NCBI GenBank assembly: GCA_016765265.1
Contig: JAESQG010000482.1
Location: 1 to 8,871 of the forward strand
Length of the DNA: 8,871 nucleotides
Direction of reading: 5' to 3'
From: Pseudomonadales bacterium
Lineage (GTDB): Bacteria > Pseudomonadota > Gammaproteobacteria > Pseudomonadales > DC-out160
The notes beneath the pieces were generated by a model, which did not search any database, had not been told where the DNA came from, and saw only the letters and a list, made by a program, of their open reading frames with translations. Below are positions 6,598-8,871 of the stretch, in pieces. Within the stretch, counting starts at the first letter, position 1. Each line of letters begins with the position of its first letter. The position numbers and the translations under genes are program-made.

Positions 6598-6634
6598 GGG
6601 TCAAATGCCATAACATCTTATTTGTGGTTGACCC
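6598..6634. repeat. Palindromic hairpin, GGGTCAA type
   Basis: GGGTCAA (6598-6604) and TTGACCC (6628-6634) form a perfect 7-bp stem, and the interior can pair further with bulges (CCA.TAA facing TTATTTGTGG). The left part matches the element at 1522 (A-run, GGGTCAA, CCATAA). The right arm is the first 14 bases of the 70-bp repeat copy 2, so hairpin and repeat form one unit of about 100 bases here. Confidence 0.6.
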
Positions 6635-6690
6635 ACTGCAGTAGCGTAAACCAAATTGGTTTAAACTTAACGGACTCACGGTACAAGTCT
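6621..6690. repeat. 70-bp dispersed repeat, copy 2
   Basis: An ungapped match to 2052-2121 (53 of 70 identical), after which similarity drops to chance. It contains a near-perfect short palindrome, AAACCAA facing TTGGTTT around one base (6648-6662). The MaoC-like fragment on the minus strand runs into its right edge and stops at 6689. Confidence 0.75.
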
Positions 6691-6970
6691 ACTCAGACCA
6701 CGCCACGCAGGGTAGGGTATAGCTATCAGATTTATTTTTTGTGTTGGCAACCCGATATTTAACTTCCCTTTCAAGAAAGATAGGTTTTCTAAAAGATACT
6801 TGTAAGGTTGATATCTGATGGGTTTTTTTTATAGTTGATAGCCAGTCATCTAGTACCCAAACAATGGCGTGAGCACCGTGTACAACGCATTGCCCGAATA
6901 AAAGTCGTCTAGCAGCAATTCGGTCAATATGATCAGTTTGATTTTCAAGTGTAAACACACGCGGGTTCAT
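6689..6970 (-). pseudogene. MaoC-like hot-dog domain fragment, decayed
   Basis: A 93-codon frame that resembles the core of a MaoC-type dehydratase: HIDRIAARRLLFGQCVVHGAH (14-34), a helix with WVLDDWL (38-44), and the strand STLQVSFRKPIFLEREVKYRV (54-74). In intact relatives the segment before HID contains a GDxNPxH motif with the catalytic Asp; here FTLEN is followed almost at once by QTDHID, so roughly a dozen residues including the Asp-x4-His spacing seem to be missing. The C-terminus ends abruptly at the edge of the 70-bp repeat. In-frame stops lie just upstream of the ATG, and no good ribosome site is seen. It is probably a remnant of a larger gene damaged at both ends. A short intact protein is possible but less likely. 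It is unlike the intact MaoC gene at 3257-3715, so it is not a copy of it. Confidence 0.6.
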
Positions 6971-7085
6971 CGAAAGTCAGCTTTATCTGCGAAGTGTTTA
7001 TATCCAAAATGGCTAATATTGCCTGGCGACTTAATCCGTATCATTCCATTTTAGTTCACATGGGTTTGGAGCGGGAGCTGAATTT

Positions 7086-8459
7086 CTATTGAACCTTGCT
7101 TAACTCGGATTTGGCAATTCGCACGTAGTAGTTTGGGGCATTGGGATATGCATTACTGCCCCCGGAAAGCATGAGTATATCGAGATAACTCTCATTGGTT
7201 GAGGTGCCGCTTCTTGGTGACGCATAGTAAGGGTAGATACCGAGTGCATCGCTCGGCACTTCAAGTTGGGTTAAGGTGGTTGAGCCTTCTTTCATTAAAT
7301 AAAGGGCATCGGAGGTTGCGCATAGAAAATATATCTCTTCCTCATACTCAAGGATGCGCAACCAATTGACGGTGCTTGCGGACAGATCAATGGCGTTTGT
7401 GGTCCATGTGCGATCGCTACGTTTTAGATGCTTAAATGTCGTTACTTTCCAATCCAGGTCGGGGTCTAAAAACTCTTTATATATAACATGAACAGTGCCG
7501 TCGGATGCCTCAAACATATCGCTTTGTTCCAACAATCTAGCGCGACTCGCCGCCATGGTATGCTCCGTTAAATCAACAATGAGTTCATTGCTCCACGAGC
7601 CGTCTTGATACTCAAAATAAAGAATCTTTTGGTAACGGTTAGTATTACCCACCCCCATAAAATCGTCCTGTACCGGCAATAAGCTATAGCCATCATCTCG
7701 GATGAGTACGAAGGGGTAGAAAAAGTCGTGACCTAAATGATCTCCCGCTTCTAGGTTGCTCCACTGAGTATCGTCATTGCTCTTAACAAAGAGTTGTTGC
7801 GTGTCGTTATTTCCCGCCTCGTCATATTTTCGTAGACCAAAAGCGAATGAAAGGGTGTCGTCACTGCCCATTGCCGCACCTACTCTAACGTTAACGGTTT
7901 CGCTCTCTCCATCATTGTCAATTACCGTCTCCTCTAGGTAATTGGTGATATCACCCGTCGCCGCATCGGTAAACCAATAATGCTTCAATTGACCAATTGA
8001 TCGGTTTTCTTCGTAAACGGTGGGGACAAAAACGAAGGCGTGTAGTATCCCCGTAGAATCAATTAACAGATTACCGGGTACGGAGGTGGAGAGTTGGGCG
8101 CCTTGGCTCCAATCACCATCACCTTCTTTTTTATAGAGAGTAAACTGAGATGGTGTCGTTGCATCATCGCTATTTTCAACAACTGCCATAAACACAAAAT
8201 CGCCGAAGCGAACGATTTTGCTTTGATTGTAACCCCACCAAGTGCCGTCGGGAGAGTGATTTAAACTTCCTGGGATGGCTTCGTATAAAACGCTAATATG
8301 AGTTGTCTCAGAATTACCACCGGTATCGTTACTGTTACCGGTGATGTCTTCCGTCGGCGCAGTATCGTTGGGGCCACCACCTCCACCACAGCTCAAAATG
8401 ATATAAAGTAAGGCTAATGTCCCAAGTATTCGTTTTAGCATTTCACTCTCGGCAATCAT
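7086..8459 (-). CDS. Secreted lipoprotein, probable beta-propeller (BNR-like)
   Basis: 457 residues from the first ATG. Seen: a lipoprotein signal, MLKRILGTLALLYIILSC, with the lipidated Cys at 24 followed by five Gly and a low-complexity Asp/Asn/Thr/Gly linker to about residue 52. Glycine after the Cys, with no Asp, predicts outer-membrane sorting in a gammaproteobacterium. The rest is all-beta in character, with recurrent short motifs: DSTGILH (134-140), DDGYSL (255-260) and SDGTVHVIY (319-327), and Trp-Ser/Thr turns at W117, W233, W289 and W352. Such spaced D-G-H and W-S/T motifs fit a sialidase/BNR-like propeller, but no catalytic set was identified. Start choice: the ATG at 8459 has GAGGGG eight bases upstream, but the ATG at 8441 gives a standard signal peptide without acidic residues in the n-region and may be the true start. 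The gene stands alone; function unknown. Confidence 0.8.
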   Translation of the reverse strand: MIAESEMLKRILGTLALLYIILSCGGGGGPNDTAPTEDITGNSNDTGGNSETTHISVLYEAIPGSLNHSPDGTWWGYNQSKIVRFGDFVFMAVVENSDDATTPSQFTLYKKEGDGDWSQGAQLSTSVPGNLLIDSTGILHAFVFVPTVYEENRSIGQLKHYWFTDAATGDITNYLEETVIDNDGESETVNVRVGAAMGSDDTLSFAFGLRKYDEAGNNDTQQLFVKSNDDTQWSNLEAGDHLGHDFFYPFVLIRDDGYSLLPVQDDFMGVGNTNRYQKILYFEYQDGSWSNELIVDLTEHTMAASRARLLEQSDMFEASDGTVHVIYKEFLDPDLDWKVTTFKHLKRSDRTWTTNAIDLSASTVNWLRILEYEEEIYFLCATSDALYLMKEGSTTLTQLEVPSDALGIYPYYASPRSGTSTNESYLDILMLSGGSNAYPNAPNYYVRIAKSELSKVQ

Positions 8460-8871
8460 CCTTCAGACCCCTCTTTTACAGCCTAGTTGTAATTCTCGCC
8501 AGTGCGACTCCAGGCACCAGATGGATGAAATGCCATCAAATCTTCGTTGTTTGATTTGGGTTACTTAATTAGAGCATGCCATTGAACAATAACTGCAGCG
8601 CTTTATTTGGGGAAACGTATACGTCGTTTGTCGATAAAATTTACAGGTTATTGTTCATAATTCAAAAAATTATGTGATTAAATATCACGCAGATAGGTGG
8701 AGACTCAATAGTAGCATCTCAACTAGTTGATTTTTATACTGGACGGCCGTTATTCGGCTATATGTAGCAGGTAGGTCATAGCGTCGAATAATTTTACAAC
8801 TAACCCTAAAGGATTAGTTCTAGTAATAAGTGGTGGGTATTTTTTGCATTATTACAATAGCCTAAAGAATA
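8460..8871. other. Non-coding region upstream of the lipoprotein gene
   Basis: About 410 bases with no supported gene on either strand. It contains the symmetric inverted repeat at 8583-8657, a smaller dyad GTGAT-N5-ATCAC (8674-8688), and a short hairpin, AACTAACCCT facing AGGATTAGTT (8798-8819, one mismatch, 2-base gap). The lipoprotein promoter should lie here, but no clear -35/-10 pair was found. Confidence 0.5.
8583..8657. repeat. 75-bp symmetric inverted-repeat structure
   Basis: TGAACAATAAC (8583-8593) and GTTATTGTTCA (8647-8657) are perfect 11-bp inverted repeats. A perfect 10-bp palindrome, ACGTATACGT (8615-8624), lies within half a base of the exact centre. Sequence between arm and centre is partly symmetric too (CTG and TTTAT words on both sides). 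It lies about 125-200 bases upstream of the lipoprotein start and could be an operator or a miniature-element remnant. Confidence 0.55.

Larger units (their letters stand above)
6388..6690. other. Intergenic region without a gene, upstream of the third SDR
   Basis: About 300 bases with no convincing coding sequence. The first 30 bases are AT-rich, with a minus-strand TATAAT at 6405-6410; it is so close to the start codon that it is an unlikely -10 box unless the leader is very short. The right half holds the hairpin at 6598-6634 and the second copy of the 70-bp repeat. A 60-codon open frame on the minus strand (6399-6581) has no recognisable features. Confidence 0.55.

Noticed and set aside
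8461..8478. AAAGAGGGGTCTGAAGG on the minus strand as another GGGGTC-type element
   Set aside because: Only the short GGGGTC word is shared and there is no palindrome; part of it more simply serves as the lipoprotein ribosome site.
8671..8690. CRP-like site TGTGA...TCACG upstream of the lipoprotein gene
   Set aside because: The spacing between half-sites is seven bases where the CRP consensus needs six, so only a generic dyad is noted.
8798..8871. Hairpin AACTAACCCT/AGGATTAGTT followed by a T-run as a terminator
   Set aside because: The T-run is about 20 bases away from the stem, the stem has almost no loop, and no gene ends nearby in the window.

Overview
The window looks like an accessory, catabolism-oriented stretch of a Gram-negative chromosome, most likely a marine-type gammaproteobacterium. 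This is inferred from the lipoprotein signal with a glycine run after the lipobox cysteine, the moderate to AT-leaning composition, and the mix of short-chain dehydrogenases, MaoC-type hydratases, a GMC oxidoreductase and a COG3687/PF10118 protein. No rRNA, tRNA, CRISPR array, integrase or intact transposase was seen.

Layout. (1) Bases 1-1489 hold the 3' part of a GMC flavin oxidoreductase and, 10 bases later, a gluconate 2-dehydrogenase subunit 3-like partner. (2) Bases 1500-2263 hold a palindromic element, the 5' part of an aldo/keto reductase gene cut off after about 140 residues, and a 70-bp repeat that begins exactly where the reductase homology stops. (3) Bases 2264-3088 encode a PF10118 'metal-dependent hydrolase' with a ferritin-like ligand pattern. 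A strong hairpin separates it from a convergent MaoC-type hydratase gene (3257-3715, minus). (4) A divergent intergenic region leads to two tandem paralogous SDR genes (3956-4708 and 4764-5516), 55 bases apart. They end at a hairpin facing a third, convergent SDR gene (5626-6387, minus), whose 3' end is followed by a 14-bp tandem repeat. (5) Bases 6388-6970 hold a hairpin, the second copy of the 70-bp repeat, and a decayed MaoC-like fragment that stops at that repeat's edge. (6) Bases 7086-8459 (minus) encode a large secreted lipoprotein, probably a beta-propeller. The remaining 410 bases contain no gene but do contain a symmetric inverted-repeat structure.

How the genes may work together. 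The two tandem SDRs resemble the cyclopentanol/hydroxysteroid dehydrogenase type (Asp after the second beta strand, so probably NAD-dependent). Together with the GMC dehydrogenase, the third SDR and the enoyl-CoA hydratase-like MaoC protein, they suggest oxidation of alcohols on a cyclic, terpenoid or steroid-like substrate, followed by CoA-thioester processing. No gene here fixes the substrate, so the pathway is an inference.

The most unusual signal is the repeat pair at 2052-2121 and 6621-6690 (53 of 70 positions identical, no gaps). Each copy is linked to a GGGTCAA-type palindrome and each marks the exact end of a broken gene.
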